DNA of 64,000 nt from assembly GCA_943787605.1 (NCBI GenBank), contig CALSNB010000001.1, positions 1,426,001 to 1,490,000 of the forward strand, in the 5' to 3' direction. This document shows, piece after piece, positions 1 through 9,405 of the stretch. Each line of letters starts with the position of its first letter. Positions within the stretch are counted from its first letter, which is position 1. Both the position numbers and the translations under genes were made by a program. The notes below the pieces were generated by a model that worked only from the letters and a program-made list of their open reading frames with translations, was not told where the DNA came from and made no database searches. Source of the DNA: GCA-2697345 sp002697345 (GTDB lineage Bacteria > Pseudomonadota > Alphaproteobacteria > Rhodobacterales > Rhodobacteraceae).

Positions 1-390
1 TGCGTCAGAAACTTTCTTTAGTTTATAAGACATTTTTGACCTCGCAGACTTATCCTTTAATTTAGCAACAAGAAACGCTTTGGGATTAGATACGTACTCA
101 ATAAACTCTTTCTTTTCCCAAACTAATCCCGCTTCTCCCGCGGTAACAATAGAATTTCCGTATCGATATGAGCTTGTTCCAGAAACTCTGCCTCTGATTC
201 CCCATAAATTTGGCCCAGCTTTCCCCCCTTTTTCTATCGCAACACCATCATCAGATATAATTGAGTGGCAGGATTTGCACTTTTTAAATAATTTCTTACC
301 GTCAGCTACACTACCGGAGAGACTCTCTGCCACACAACCTTGACCTATAGTTACACTCATAAGAAAAGTTATGCATAACAAAGCTTTCAT
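1..390 (-). CDS. Class I cytochrome c (c2/c-550 type), partial at the window edge
   Basis: The reverse strand from the ATG at 388-390 is open to the window edge (130 codons, no stop). A hydrophobic Sec-type signal (MKALLCITFLMSVTIGQG) precedes GKKLFKKCKSCHSI, which carries the CxxCH haem-attachment motif at about residues 38-42. Near the truncated end, SKMSYKLKKVSD resembles the axial-methionine loop of cytochrome c2. The product should be a periplasmic electron carrier between the bc1 complex and oxidases. It starts 25 bp after the hemA stop on the same strand, so haem synthesis and a haem protein may be co-transcribed. The C-terminal helix lies outside the window. The family call is firm; the exact partner is unknown. 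Confidence 0.85.
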   Translation of the reverse strand, partial: MKALLCITFLMSVTIGQGCVAESLSGSVADGKKLFKKCKSCHSIISDDGVAIEKGGKAGPNLWGIRGRVSGTSSYRYGNSIVTAGEAGLVWEKKEFIEYVSNPKAFLVAKLKDKSARSKMSYKLKKVSDA

Positions 391-415
391 CTTTTTCGAG
401 TTATGCTTCAAGAGC

Positions 416-1627
416 TCAAGCTACAGATTTTGCCAAGGCACACTGGCTCCAAAGTTCTGAAAGAGCTAAAACAAGGTGGTATATATCCGCGTCAGTATGA
501 AGTGGAGAAGGTGTAAATCTTAGTCTTTCAGTACCTTTAGGTACAGTTGGATAATTAATCGGCTGGACATAAATCCCATAATCATCCATCAAAATATCTG
601 CAATCTCGCGACATTTTATCGGATCCTTTATCATAACTGGGATTATATGACTGAAGTTATTTAGAAAGGGTATCCCCGCTTTTGTTAGTTCTTTTTTTAG
701 AAGGTTAACTTGCCGACGCTGTGCTAAACGTTCAAAATTACTTCCTTTGAGATGAAAAACCGCTGCCCTTCCAGCGGCAACAACAGCTGGCGGCAGGGCT
801 GTTGTAAAAATAAACCCTGATGCAAAGGAGCGGATAAAATCACACAGCGCCGCTGACCCCGTAATGTAGCCACCAAGAACTCCAAAAGCCTTGCCGAGAG
901 TTCCCTCGATTAAAGTAATTCTATCAGAAAGCCCTTCCTGCTCAGCTATTCCTCCACCAGTGGCACCATATAGTCCAACGGCGTGGACTTCATCTAAGTA
1001 TGTTAAGGCATTATGTTTTTCTGCGACCTCAATAATATCTTTTATTGGTGCTATATCCCCATCCATTGAGTATATTGACTCGAATGCAACAATTTTTACT
1101 ACTGAACTAGGTAGGGAGGCGAGTTTTTTATCTAAATCAACTGCATCGTTATGCTTCCAGATTATTTTTTTTGCCCCAGAATGACGTATTCCTTCAATCA
1201 TTGAGGCATGATTAGCCTCATCACTTAAAATTACAGCGTTCGGTATTCGTGAACCTAATGTACTAAGCGCAGCCAGATTTGAAACGTAACCAGAAGTGAA
1301 TAACAAGGCGGACTCTTTATTATGCAACTCTGCTAAATCACGTTCTAATAAAGTATGTAAATAATTTGTTCCTGATATATTCCTTGTTCCACCTGCACCT
1401 GTCCCATATTTCTCTGCGGCATCTTGCATTGCCGACACCACAGATGGATGTTGGCCCATCCCAAGGTAATCATTAGAACACCACACTGTTACTTCATTTC
1501 GTTTCGAAGACATATTATAAGCTTTTGGAAATTCACCTCTAGCTTTCTCTAAGTTGGCAAAAACTCTATAATTTCCCTCTTTCTTAAGGACATCTAATTG
1601 ATCGTTAAAAATTTTATCAAAATTCAT
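416..1627 (-). CDS. hemA: 5-aminolevulinate synthase (C4 pathway)
   Basis: This PLP enzyme condenses glycine and succinyl-CoA to 5-aminolevulinate, the first step of haem synthesis in alphaproteobacteria. At 403 residues it has the usual bacterial length. Visible alpha-oxoamine synthase motifs are WCSNDYLGMGQHP (about 49-61), the glycine-rich GTGAGGTRNISGT (75-87), DEVHAVGLYG (212-221) and the PLP-lysine loop EGTLGKAFGV with K246. HPIVPVMI-like pairing with Kbl is not an issue here because the ALAS-type TYLDEVHAVGLYGATGGG segment is present. The cytochrome c gene follows on the same strand. The start at 1627 leaves about 270 bp of shared upstream DNA with the divergent rsfS operon. Confidence 0.97.
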   Translation of the reverse strand: MNFDKIFNDQLDVLKKEGNYRVFANLEKARGEFPKAYNMSSKRNEVTVWCSNDYLGMGQHPSVVSAMQDAAEKYGTGAGGTRNISGTNYLHTLLERDLAELHNKESALLFTSGYVSNLAALSTLGSRIPNAVILSDEANHASMIEGIRHSGAKKIIWKHNDAVDLDKKLASLPSSVVKIVAFESIYSMDGDIAPIKDIIEVAEKHNALTYLDEVHAVGLYGATGGGIAEQEGLSDRITLIEGTLGKAFGVLGGYITGSAALCDFIRSFASGFIFTTALPPAVVAAGRAAVFHLKGSNFERLAQRRQVNLLKKELTKAGIPFLNNFSHIIPVMIKDPIKCREIADILMDDYGIYVQPINYPTVPKGTERLRFTPSPLHTDADIYHLVLALSELWSQCALAKSVA

Positions 1628-1928
1628 AAAGCAACTCTCAAATTATCAAACTTAAACTAGTACGTAGATATTTTTTTTTATATTTCAATTATAATTATTT
1701 TTCACCCTGTCTTTACAACAAGTTGAGTTCAAAATAATACTAAAAATGTGTCAAAAGACTAAAACGTCGCATTATAAAAATCTATGATCATTTATAATTT
1801 CATATCTCTATTACGTTGAGATTGTTTTAATTAACTGTTATACTGAAGTTAAAATTACTAAAACGCACATTGCGTTTAAAAAAAAGGATTGACCGCTGTC
1901 TCAAAATTTAAAAGTCACCAAGCCGAAA

Positions 1929-2300
1929 GTGACCCAAAAGCGCGTGAAGGCTACAAAAAGTATTAGTGAAAAGCTACTTAAATTAATCACCACAACTCTT
2001 AGCGATGAAAAAGCTGAAGAAATTGTGCAAATTGATCTACGTGGGAGAACAGAAATTGCTGATTATATGATAATTTGCTCAGGGCGTTCTACTAGACAAG
2101 TATCTGCGCTTTCAGAAAAAATTATAGACTTAACTAAAACAGAATTTAAAATAATCTCTAAAACTGAAGGAAAAAATCAAGGTGATTGGGTTCTAATAGA
2201 TTCTGGTGATGTAATTACTCACATATTTCGACCCGAGGTTCGTGATTTTTATCAGTTAGAAAAATTGTGGTCACAAAATGAAATTTTAGTTGATGGTTAG
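1929..2300 (+). CDS. rsfS: Ribosome silencing factor RsfS
   Basis: RsfS binds ribosomal protein L14 and blocks subunit joining when nutrients are scarce. The protein shows the family core: AEEIVQIDLRGRTEIADYMI, then ICSGRSTRQVSAL, then GDWVLIDSGDVITHIF and a C-terminal VRDFYQLEKLW. The start is uncertain. GTG at 1929 is the first standard start in frame but has no clear ribosome binding site. The frame is open back to a TGA at 1890-1892, and a CTG at 1896 sits seven bases after AAGGA (1884-1888), so translation may begin there and add 11 residues. rlmH follows with no gap. Confidence 0.93.
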   Translation: MTQKRVKATKSISEKLLKLITTTLSDEKAEEIVQIDLRGRTEIADYMIICSGRSTRQVSALSEKIIDLTKTEFKIISKTEGKNQGDWVLIDSGDVITHIFRPEVRDFYQLEKLWSQNEILVDG

Positions 2301-2771
2301 ATGAGAATTAATATTTGTGCTATAGGTCACATTAGAAATTCGCCCGAGGAAGAGTTAATCAAAGACTATATTAACCGGTTTGATCGCATAGGGAATATAA
2401 TTGGTGTCGGGCCAATAAAAGTTATCGAAAAAGAGGACAAAAAAAACAAAGGTGTACTTGCTGAAGGTCAACTTTTGATGGACTCAATTCCAACTGGAAG
2501 TATCATATGTACTCTTGATGAAAATGGCTTAGAGCTTGACTCTTACGGGTTCGCAAAAAAAATTAGCTTTTGGAGAGATCATGGAAATCAAGCAGTGACC
2601 CTTATTATTGGTGGAGCATCTGGCTTGTCTAAAGGTGTTAAAGAAAAAGCTGATTTATCTATTTCCTTAGGTAAAATGGTTTGGCCGCATCGTCTAGTAA
2701 GAGTTATGCTCGCAGAACAATTATACCGAGCAGCTTCGATTATCTCAAGATCTCCGTATCATAAAGCATAG
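2301..2771 (+). CDS. rlmH: 23S rRNA pseudouridine-1915 N3-methyltransferase RlmH
   Basis: RlmH is a SPOUT-fold methyltransferase acting on helix 69 of 23S rRNA in assembled 70S ribosomes. The 156-residue length is standard. The knotted SAM-binding region is clear: LIIGGASGLS around residue 105, then LGKMVWPHRLVRVMLAEQ and the C-terminal YRAASIISRSPYHK. Its ATG follows the rsfS stop directly, so the two are translationally coupled, as in many bacteria. gpmI starts 19 bp downstream. Confidence 0.97.
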   Translation: MRINICAIGHIRNSPEEELIKDYINRFDRIGNIIGVGPIKVIEKEDKKNKGVLAEGQLLMDSIPTGSIICTLDENGLELDSYGFAKKISFWRDHGNQAVTLIIGGASGLSKGVKEKADLSISLGKMVWPHRLVRVMLAEQLYRAASIISRSPYHKA

Positions 2772-2790
2772 ATTTTAGAGGAATACTAAA

Positions 2791-4308
2791 ATGAATAAAC
2801 CAGTTATCTTATGTATTTTAGACGGTTGGGGCCTATCCAAAAAAAATGAAGGTAATGCTCCTCTAATTGCTAACACTCCCACATTAGATAAGTTAATTTC
2901 TTCATGTCCAAACTCAAAGCTAATCACTCATGGACCTGATGTTGGGCTACCTGAAGGCCAAATGGGAAACTCTGAGGTTGGTCACATGAATATTGGAGCT
3001 GGAAGAATAGTATCGATGGATCTAGTTCAAATTAATTTAGCTATACAAAATAAAACTTTTTTTAAGAAAAAAAACCTTAAAGGGTTTATGGAGAATATCA
3101 AAAAATCAAGTGGTGTAATACATCTTGTAGGGCTTTTATCTGATGGTGGGGTTCATGGTCATATAAATCATATTTTAGCCTCAATGGAGTATTTCTCAAA
3201 AAAAAAAATTCATACAATTTTACACTTAATTACTGATGGAAGAGATGTTGCTCCAAAATCAGCTTTAGAGTACTTAAAAAAGTTTTCAAATCTTCCAGAA
3301 AATGTTACTATTGGAACAGTTTGTGGCCGTTACTATGCAATGGATCGCGACAATCGTTGGGAAAGAACAAAATTAGCATATAATGCTATAATTTTAGGGT
3401 TAGGTTTAAAAGAAACCTCAATTAAAGAGTGTTTAAAAGCCTCATATAAAAAAGATGAAACTGACGAATTTATAAAGCCAACTGTTCTCAATAATTATAA
3501 AGGGGTTTCTGAGAACGATGGTCTTTTAATTCTTAACTTTAGGTCTGACAGAGTCCTTCAATTAACGGATGCCATTGCCAACCCTTCCTTTAATAAAATT
3601 TCACTAGGAGCACGACAAAATATTCACAACGTTTTGGGGATGGTTAACTACTCAGAACGTCATCAAACGTTTATGTCTAGTATTTTTATAAAAAACACAG
3701 AAAAAAATAATCTTGGCTCATGGATTTCTCAACACAATCTCAAACAGCTGCGTGTGGCTGAGACAGAGAAATACCCACATGTTACTTTCTTTTTTAATGG
3801 CGGCAAGGAGGATGCAGAGATTTTAGAAGATAGGTATATGCCCGAAAGTCCAAAAGTAGAAACATATGATATAGCTCCAGAAATGGCCGCTACAGAAATC
3901 ACCAAAAAAGTTTTAGATGGATTAAACCTTAAGTACAGCTTTATTCTCGCGAACTATGCAAACCCTGATATGGTTGGTCACACTGGTAATTTGAAAGCAA
4001 CCATTAAAGCCTGTGAAACTATAGACTTAGAGCTTGAAAAAATTATAAAAAAATTAAAGGTTTCTAATGGTATAATGTTAATAATTTCTGACCATGGTAA
4101 CTGCGAAAAAATGATTAATAGTGAAACACGTCAACCCCATACTGCGCACACTCTTAACTTAGTTCCAGCTATTTTGGTGGGTTATGAATCCGAAATCACG
4201 CTTAGAGATGGTAGACTTTCTGATATAGCACCAACTATATTAGATTTGATGAACCTACCTAAACCATCAGAAATGACTGGAAAAACTTTAATTATACAAG
4301 ATCATTAA
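2791..4308 (+). CDS. gpmI: 2,3-bisphosphoglycerate-independent phosphoglycerate mutase
   Basis: This enzyme interconverts 3- and 2-phosphoglycerate in glycolysis and gluconeogenesis through a phosphoserine intermediate and two Mn ions. The 505-residue length fits the family. LDGWGLS carries the metal ligand D11, GQMGNSEVGHMNIGAGR carries the likely nucleophile S61, and NFRSDR (central) and ISDHGN (C-terminal phosphatase domain) supply further ligands. GAGGA lies about 10 bases before the ATG. It follows rlmH closely and probably belongs to the same transcript. Confidence 0.97.
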   Translation: MNKPVILCILDGWGLSKKNEGNAPLIANTPTLDKLISSCPNSKLITHGPDVGLPEGQMGNSEVGHMNIGAGRIVSMDLVQINLAIQNKTFFKKKNLKGFMENIKKSSGVIHLVGLLSDGGVHGHINHILASMEYFSKKKIHTILHLITDGRDVAPKSALEYLKKFSNLPENVTIGTVCGRYYAMDRDNRWERTKLAYNAIILGLGLKETSIKECLKASYKKDETDEFIKPTVLNNYKGVSENDGLLILNFRSDRVLQLTDAIANPSFNKISLGARQNIHNVLGMVNYSERHQTFMSSIFIKNTEKNNLGSWISQHNLKQLRVAETEKYPHVTFFFNGGKEDAEILEDRYMPESPKVETYDIAPEMAATEITKKVLDGLNLKYSFILANYANPDMVGHTGNLKATIKACETIDLELEKIIKKLKVSNGIMLIISDHGNCEKMINSETRQPHTAHTLNLVPAILVGYESEITLRDGRLSDIAPTILDLMNLPKPSEMTGKTLIIQDH

Positions 4309-4478
4309 TAATCACCATAGTATCTTTAATTTTCTTATTTTTGATAAATATATCTATATTTTTTCAAAGATTCTTGTTAATATTAAGTGACAATATACAA
4401 AATCAGTCGTTATTGATTGTAAAACTAACTTAAGTGTTAAATTCTAAATTAATGAAGAGTATTTAAGGCTCTCAAAAA

Positions 4479-5840
4479 ATGGGTGTTATAGTGTTAAAAA
4501 ATAGAAGTTTTTTGTTGATTAGTATTCTTACTGTGGGTCTTTTCCTATTAATTGGAGGTAGAGATTACAGTTCAGTAGTAGCAAAAGAGCAAGAGAGTGA
4601 TACTCTCATATATGAACAGCTAGATCTTTTTGGAAAAGTATTTGAACGCATTAGGGACGAGTATATTGAAGAGGTTTCAACTAAGGAACTAGTTGAGGCC
4701 GCAATTAATGGTATGTTAACCTCTCTTGATCCTCACTCATCATATCTTGCACCAGACGACTTTGAAGATATGCGTACTCAAACAAAAGGAGAGTTTGGAG
4801 GGTTAGGTATCGAAGTTACGCAAGATGAGGGCTATATTAAAGTTATAACACCAATGGATGACACCCCAGCTTTTGATGCGGGCATAGAAGCTGGGGACTT
4901 TATAACTTCGGTTGATGGTAAAAGTCTCCTTGGCCTAACTCTTAACGAGGCAGTAGATTTAATGAGGGGCCCTGTTGGTTCTGAAATTATTATAACGGTC
5001 GTACGGGAAGGGTTTGATGATCCATTTGACGTATCCATTATCCGAGATATTATAAAAATTACTGCTGTAAAATCTCGAAGAGTTGGCGATAGCATTGTTC
5101 TTAGAATATCGGCATTTAACAAGCAAACCTACCCAAACCTTAAAAATGGCCTATCAAAAGAAATAACGGCTGCTGGTGGTCTACGCAATGTCAACGGTAT
5201 TGTTTTAGATCTACGTAACAATCCGGGAGGGCTTCTTTCAGAAGCAATATCAGTTTCTGATGCTTTTTTGGATAAAGGAGAAATTGTCTCTACACGCGGT
5301 AGAAACCTTAATGACAGCCAAAGGTACAATGCTAGGCGTGGTGACCTTTCAAAGGGTAAGCCAATAGTAGTGTTGATTAACAACGGATCCGCTTCAGCTT
5401 CAGAAATCGTAGCCGGCGCTTTACAAGATCATAAGAGAGCAGTCATTGTCGGCCAGAAAAGTTTTGGGAAAGGCTCTGTTCAAACAATCATCCCTGTTCA
5501 GGGTGATGGAGCAATGAGGTTAACAACATCTCGTTATTATACACCTTCAGGACGTTCGATCCAAGCACTGGGAGTTTCTCCTGATATAATCGTCAAGCAA
5601 CCCTCTCGTAAACCAAATGAAAAAACTGATAGTGACAAGACAAAGCGTCCAGTACGGTCTGAAGCAGATTTACGTGGTTCGCTAAATAACGACTCAATTT
5701 CAAGTGATGAGCGAAACCTCTTAAGAGAAGAAGAGAAAAAAGCAGAGGATGCCGCAAAGTTAAGAAATGAAGACTATCAACTAGCTTATGCACTAGATAT
5801 CCTTAAAGGGCTTAGTGCTTTGTCTTACGGAAAAAAATAA
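4479..5840 (+). CDS. ctpA: Carboxyl-terminal processing protease, S41 family
   Basis: This periplasmic serine protease trims or degrades envelope proteins. An N-terminal hydrophobic anchor or signal (about residues 9-27) is followed by a PDZ domain (about 100-185, with FGGLGIEV and GDFITSVDG) and the S41 catalytic core. NNGSASASEIVAGAL holds the likely nucleophile S306 and QKSFGKGSVQT the general base K331, 25 residues apart as in the family. The tail after about residue 370 is charged and low in complexity. In many alphaproteobacteria an EnvC-like M23 peptidase gene precedes ctpA; here only 170 bp of non-coding DNA separates it from gpmI. Confidence 0.95.
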   Translation: MGVIVLKNRSFLLISILTVGLFLLIGGRDYSSVVAKEQESDTLIYEQLDLFGKVFERIRDEYIEEVSTKELVEAAINGMLTSLDPHSSYLAPDDFEDMRTQTKGEFGGLGIEVTQDEGYIKVITPMDDTPAFDAGIEAGDFITSVDGKSLLGLTLNEAVDLMRGPVGSEIIITVVREGFDDPFDVSIIRDIIKITAVKSRRVGDSIVLRISAFNKQTYPNLKNGLSKEITAAGGLRNVNGIVLDLRNNPGGLLSEAISVSDAFLDKGEIVSTRGRNLNDSQRYNARRGDLSKGKPIVVLINNGSASASEIVAGALQDHKRAVIVGQKSFGKGSVQTIIPVQGDGAMRLTTSRYYTPSGRSIQALGVSPDIIVKQPSRKPNEKTDSDKTKRPVRSEADLRGSLNNDSISSDERNLLREEEKKAEDAAKLRNEDYQLAYALDILKGLSALSYGKK

Positions 5841-5859
5841 ATACGTGGTTTTTATCTAA

Positions 5860-6360
5860 ATGTTAAGTAACAAATATAGGAAACTTCCCTATCGATTGAA
5901 TGTAGGGTTAATGATAGTGAACCATGACAAAAAAGTTTTTTCTGGGCAGAGGTTAGATAATAATAACCAGGCTTGGCAAATGCCTCAGGGTGGTATCGAC
6001 GAGGGTGAAACACCCATTTATGCAGCTTATAGGGAACTCTATGAAGAAACTGGGATTAAAAAAGAGAAAGTAGAACGAATAGCCACATCAAAAGCTTGGA
6101 TTAATTATGACTTACCACAGGAGCTTATACCAAGGCTTTGGGGAGGTAAGTATAGAGGCCAAAAACAAAAATGGTTTCTATTTAAATTTAATGGCTTGGA
6201 TGACGATATTGACATTAATACCGAACATAAAGAGTTTTCAAACTGGTGCTGGATGAGTCCATCATCTCTAATGAATAGTATAGTACCATTTAAAAAAGAA
6301 GTTTACAAAAAAGTTTTCAATGAGTTTTGTAACGAAATGAGGGCTGAGGATACTAATTAA
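5860..6360 (+). CDS. rppH: RNA pyrophosphohydrolase (Nudix)
   Basis: RppH removes pyrophosphate from mRNA 5' ends and so triggers RNase E decay. The 166-residue protein begins LPYRLNVGLMIVNHDKKVF and carries a complete Nudix box at about residues 44-66 (G-x5-E-x7-REL-x-EE-x-GI). The later WFLFKFNG and EFSNWCWM segments are typical of RppH rather than of diadenosine hydrolases of other groups. It starts 19 bp after ctpA, and its stop overlaps the start of uppP by one base (TAATG). Confidence 0.95.
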   Translation: MLSNKYRKLPYRLNVGLMIVNHDKKVFSGQRLDNNNQAWQMPQGGIDEGETPIYAAYRELYEETGIKKEKVERIATSKAWINYDLPQELIPRLWGGKYRGQKQKWFLFKFNGLDDDIDINTEHKEFSNWCWMSPSSLMNSIVPFKKEVYKKVFNEFCNEMRAEDTN

Positions 6361-7163
6361 TGCCTATTTTTCAACTAATGCTAATATCTATAATTCAAGG
6401 TATTACAGAGTTTCTGCCCATTTCATCATCTGCCCATTTAATCTTACTTCCAAAACTTACAACATTGAAAGATCAAGGTGTCACTATAGATGTTGCAGTG
6501 CATATCGGCACACTATTTGCTGTAATTTTGTACTTCATAACAGATATAAAATTAATCGTAATAGATCTTATTAATATGATTACACTCAAGAAAGGAATTA
6601 AAAGTAATTCACTAGTAATTTGTCTGATCGTAGCAACAATACCAGTAATCTTATTTGGTTTGATAATAAAAGTAACTGGGCTAGATGAAAGTCTAAGGTC
6701 TGTAAAAATAATAGCCTGGGCTATGCTAATATTTGGTATTATTTTGTATTATACTGACCAAAAAGGCTTAAACAATAAATCTACAGAAAGTTGGACAGTA
6801 AAAGCTGCTGTAATAATGGGGTTTTGGCAGGCACTCGCATTGATCCCAGGAACATCTAGAGCAGGTTCTACTATTTCTGGAGCAAGACTATTAGGATTTT
6901 CACGGAAAGATTCCGCTAAACTTTCAATGTTAATGTCAATTCCAACTATCATAGCATCAGGGACATTACTTATAGTAGACATCGCGGTTTCAGGAGATTT
7001 AAATCTAGCAAAAGATTTCACCTTTGCTATCCTTACTTCATTCTTAACCGCTCTGATTTCGATAAAAATTATGATGCACTTTCTTAATAAATTCAGCTAT
7101 ACACCCTATGTTATCTACCGAGTGGTATTCGGTTTAGTATTACTAACAATTGCATATTCATAG
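6360..7163 (+). CDS. uppP: Undecaprenyl-diphosphatase UppP (BacA type)
   Basis: This inner-membrane enzyme dephosphorylates undecaprenyl pyrophosphate and so recycles the lipid carrier for peptidoglycan and LPS sugars. The 267 residues are strongly hydrophobic, with about eight membrane segments. The two family signatures are present: QGITEFLPISSSAHLIL near the N terminus and LIPGTSRAGSTI at about residues 160-172. Translation is coupled to rppH. It ends the forward operon and converges on the NDUFA9-like gene 69 bp away, with no clear hairpin between them. Confidence 0.97.
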   Translation: MPIFQLMLISIIQGITEFLPISSSAHLILLPKLTTLKDQGVTIDVAVHIGTLFAVILYFITDIKLIVIDLINMITLKKGIKSNSLVICLIVATIPVILFGLIIKVTGLDESLRSVKIIAWAMLIFGIILYYTDQKGLNNKSTESWTVKAAVIMGFWQALALIPGTSRAGSTISGARLLGFSRKDSAKLSMLMSIPTIIASGTLLIVDIAVSGDLNLAKDFTFAILTSFLTALISIKIMMHFLNKFSYTPYVIYRVVFGLVLLTIAYS

Positions 7164-7232
7164 ATAACAAGTTTCACAACCAAAGTAACAACTAATCAAA
7201 TTAATAAGCCATAAAACAAAAATAAGGGGTCG

Positions 7233-8198
7233 CTAGTTTTGTTTCTCAGGATCAGAGAACTCACCGGCCGGGCGGTACTTCCATAAATATTCTGATAAAA
7301 TAATTTCTAATGCTTTAGGTTCAATCCCAAGGGCTTTAAATGTTTTTTCTTCACTTGAAACTACATTATCATTTTCAAGGTTTAAAACTTGATCGCGGGT
7401 TATTGGCCCCCTGATGATACCTAGAGATATTGCATTTCCCAAGTCAAACCCAGTCCCAACGAGCTTTGCAATCCAAAATGGCATATTAACTATCAGACGC
7501 CTTCTCAATATTATATTTAGCATTCTACGCATTAACTCAGTAAATGATACTACCTCTGGGCCCCCTAATTCATAAACACCAGGCTGAATGTCATTATTTA
7601 TCCCTAAAAACGCTGCTCTAGCCACATCATCAACATACACTGGTTGAAATTTTGTATTTCCACCTACAATTGGCAGTATTGGTGACAATCTAGCCATAGA
7701 AGCAAATCTATTAAAAAACTTATCCTCAAAACCAAAAACAATTGAAGGACGAAGAATGACTGCGTTTGAGAAATTTTTTATAATACTAGCCTCACCAAGC
7801 GCTTTCGAACTAGCATATTTACTTTTACTATTAATATCAGCTCCAATAGCTGATATGTGCACAAGTTTTTTTACTCCTAGCTCACTTGCTATCCTAGAAA
7901 CAAAGTCTGCTCCCTTATGCTGAACTTCTGCAAATTTATTTTTGCCAACAGACTCTAATATACCAACACAATTTATAACTGCTTCTGCACCAAGCATAGC
8001 ATTCCTAATACTACTTTCATTTCTTATATTACATAAAACTGGTTCTACTTGCCCCACCATTCCATAAGTTTTTAAAAATATTGCTTCGTTCGGTCTTCGA
8101 GTTGCTACACGAACACGATAACCAGCCCTTGCAAGCTTTTGAACAATATATCTTCCAATGAACCCACTACCCCCATAGACTGTTACCAGATTGTTCAT
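7233..8198 (-). CDS. NAD(P)-binding epimerase-type protein, complex I NDUFA9 subunit family
   Basis: This is an atypical short-chain dehydrogenase of the NmrA/NDUFA9 type. The N-terminal Rossmann motif is YGGSGFIGRYIVQKLARAG, with RVATRRP as the probable cofactor-selecting strand end, and the family region VNCVGIL...VHISAIGAD...SKALGE follows. Alphaproteobacterial members are related to an accessory subunit of mitochondrial complex I, but a role in bacterial complex I is not shown by the sequence. A convergent neighbour of uppP is common in alphaproteobacteria. GGGGAG lies a few bases before the ATG, supporting the start. Confidence 0.85.
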   Translation of the reverse strand: MNNLVTVYGGSGFIGRYIVQKLARAGYRVRVATRRPNEAIFLKTYGMVGQVEPVLCNIRNESSIRNAMLGAEAVINCVGILESVGKNKFAEVQHKGADFVSRIASELGVKKLVHISAIGADINSKSKYASSKALGEASIIKNFSNAVILRPSIVFGFEDKFFNRFASMARLSPILPIVGGNTKFQPVYVDDVARAAFLGINNDIQPGVYELGGPEVVSFTELMRRMLNIILRRRLIVNMPFWIAKLVGTGFDLGNAISLGIIRGPITRDQVLNLENDNVVSSEEKTFKALGIEPKALEIILSEYLWKYRPAGEFSDPEKQN

Positions 8199-8438
8199 TG
8201 TTTAACTCCCCTTTTCTTTGGTGACTTATCCTTTTAGATGCATTCGGGCAAGCCGTTATAATAGGCTTAGGCATACTTAACAAATTAGGTTGCTACTAAT
8301 TTATAGCAGTACATATATATGTGGAACTCCAACAGTAACCAAGTTAATATGTATTAGAAACTATAAAAACGTTAGCTAATTCACATATCTTCTTAATTTA
8401 AATTAAAAATTTTTATTTATTGGTTCAGAAAGAGTAAA

Positions 8439-9298
8439 ATGAGTAATTCATCAGAATATCTTCCACCTACTGTTTGGGAGTGGGAAACTAAAAATGGTGG
8501 GGAATTTGAAAAAGTAAATCGTCCTATCTCTGGAAAAACACACGACGAAACCCTCCCACTCGGAAAACATCCAATTCAACTTTACTCTTTAGCCACACCC
8601 AACGGGGTAAAAGTAACAATATGCTTAGAAGAGTTACTGTCCGAAGGACATTTAGGTGCAGAGTATGACGCCTGGTTAATACGAATCAATGGAATGCAAT
8701 TTAGTAGTGGGTTTACTGAGATAAATCCAAACTCAAAAATCCCTGCCATGGTGGATCATAGCACAAAAAGCCGACACGAGTATTTGAATCTGGTGCAATC
8801 CTACTCTATCTAGCCGAAAAATTTAATACCCTCATTCCAAAAGATTTGTCACAAAAAGCAGAGTGCTTATCTTGGCTGTTCTGGCAAATGGGAAGTGCAC
8901 CATATTTAGGTGGTGGGTTTGGCCATTTTTATAAGTATGCCCCAAAAAAATTTGAGTATCCAATAAACCGATACACGATGGAAGTTAAACGCCAATTAGA
9001 TGTATTAGATAAGCATTTAGAGCATAATAAATTTATTTGTGGGTCAAATTATACTATAGCAGATATAGCAATATGGGCATGGTATGGACAACTTGCTTTA
9101 GGAAGACTTTATGATGCTGGTGAATTTCTAAACGTTGATTCATATAAAAGTGTTGTTGAGTGGGCAGGTAGAATTGGTAGTCGCCCAGCAGTTAAGAGAG
9201 GCTTAATGGTCAATAAGGTCAGTGGTAATCCAAAAAAACAACTTCATGAGCGTCACGATGCAATGGACTTTGAAACTGGAACACAAGATAAAATATAA
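8439..9298 (+). pseudogene. yghU: YghU-like glutathione S-transferase, one-base frameshift
   Basis: Two frames together encode one YghU/Ure2p-like GST. The first (8439-8815) runs through PIQLYSLATPNGVKVTI and INPNSKIPAMVDHSTKS, then enters unrelated codons and stops. In the +1 frame from about 8772 the expected TRVFESGAILLYLAEKFNTLIPKD continues without a gap into LSWLFWQMGSAPYLGGGFGHF and NYTIADIAIW, ending at 9298. One missing base near 8771-8772 (a C in AGCCGACA) would restore SPTRVFESG. The whole product would be about 286 residues, normal for YghU. The repair is exact and the rest is well conserved, so a sequencing indel or very recent inactivation are both possible. Confidence 0.88.
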
Positions 9299-9405
9299 AA
9301 AATAGCATTAACTCTACGTTTGTAATTATTTTTTAATAAATTTAAGCTGCTCAACTGGATGTTAAATTCTCTAAAGATGTTTTTTTCAGTTAGTATATTA
9401 ATGAA

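Noticed and set aside
80..343. Forward open frame of 87 codons
   Set aside because: It lies opposite the cytochrome c gene, which has a signal peptide and CxxCH motif; the forward product has no recognisable features.
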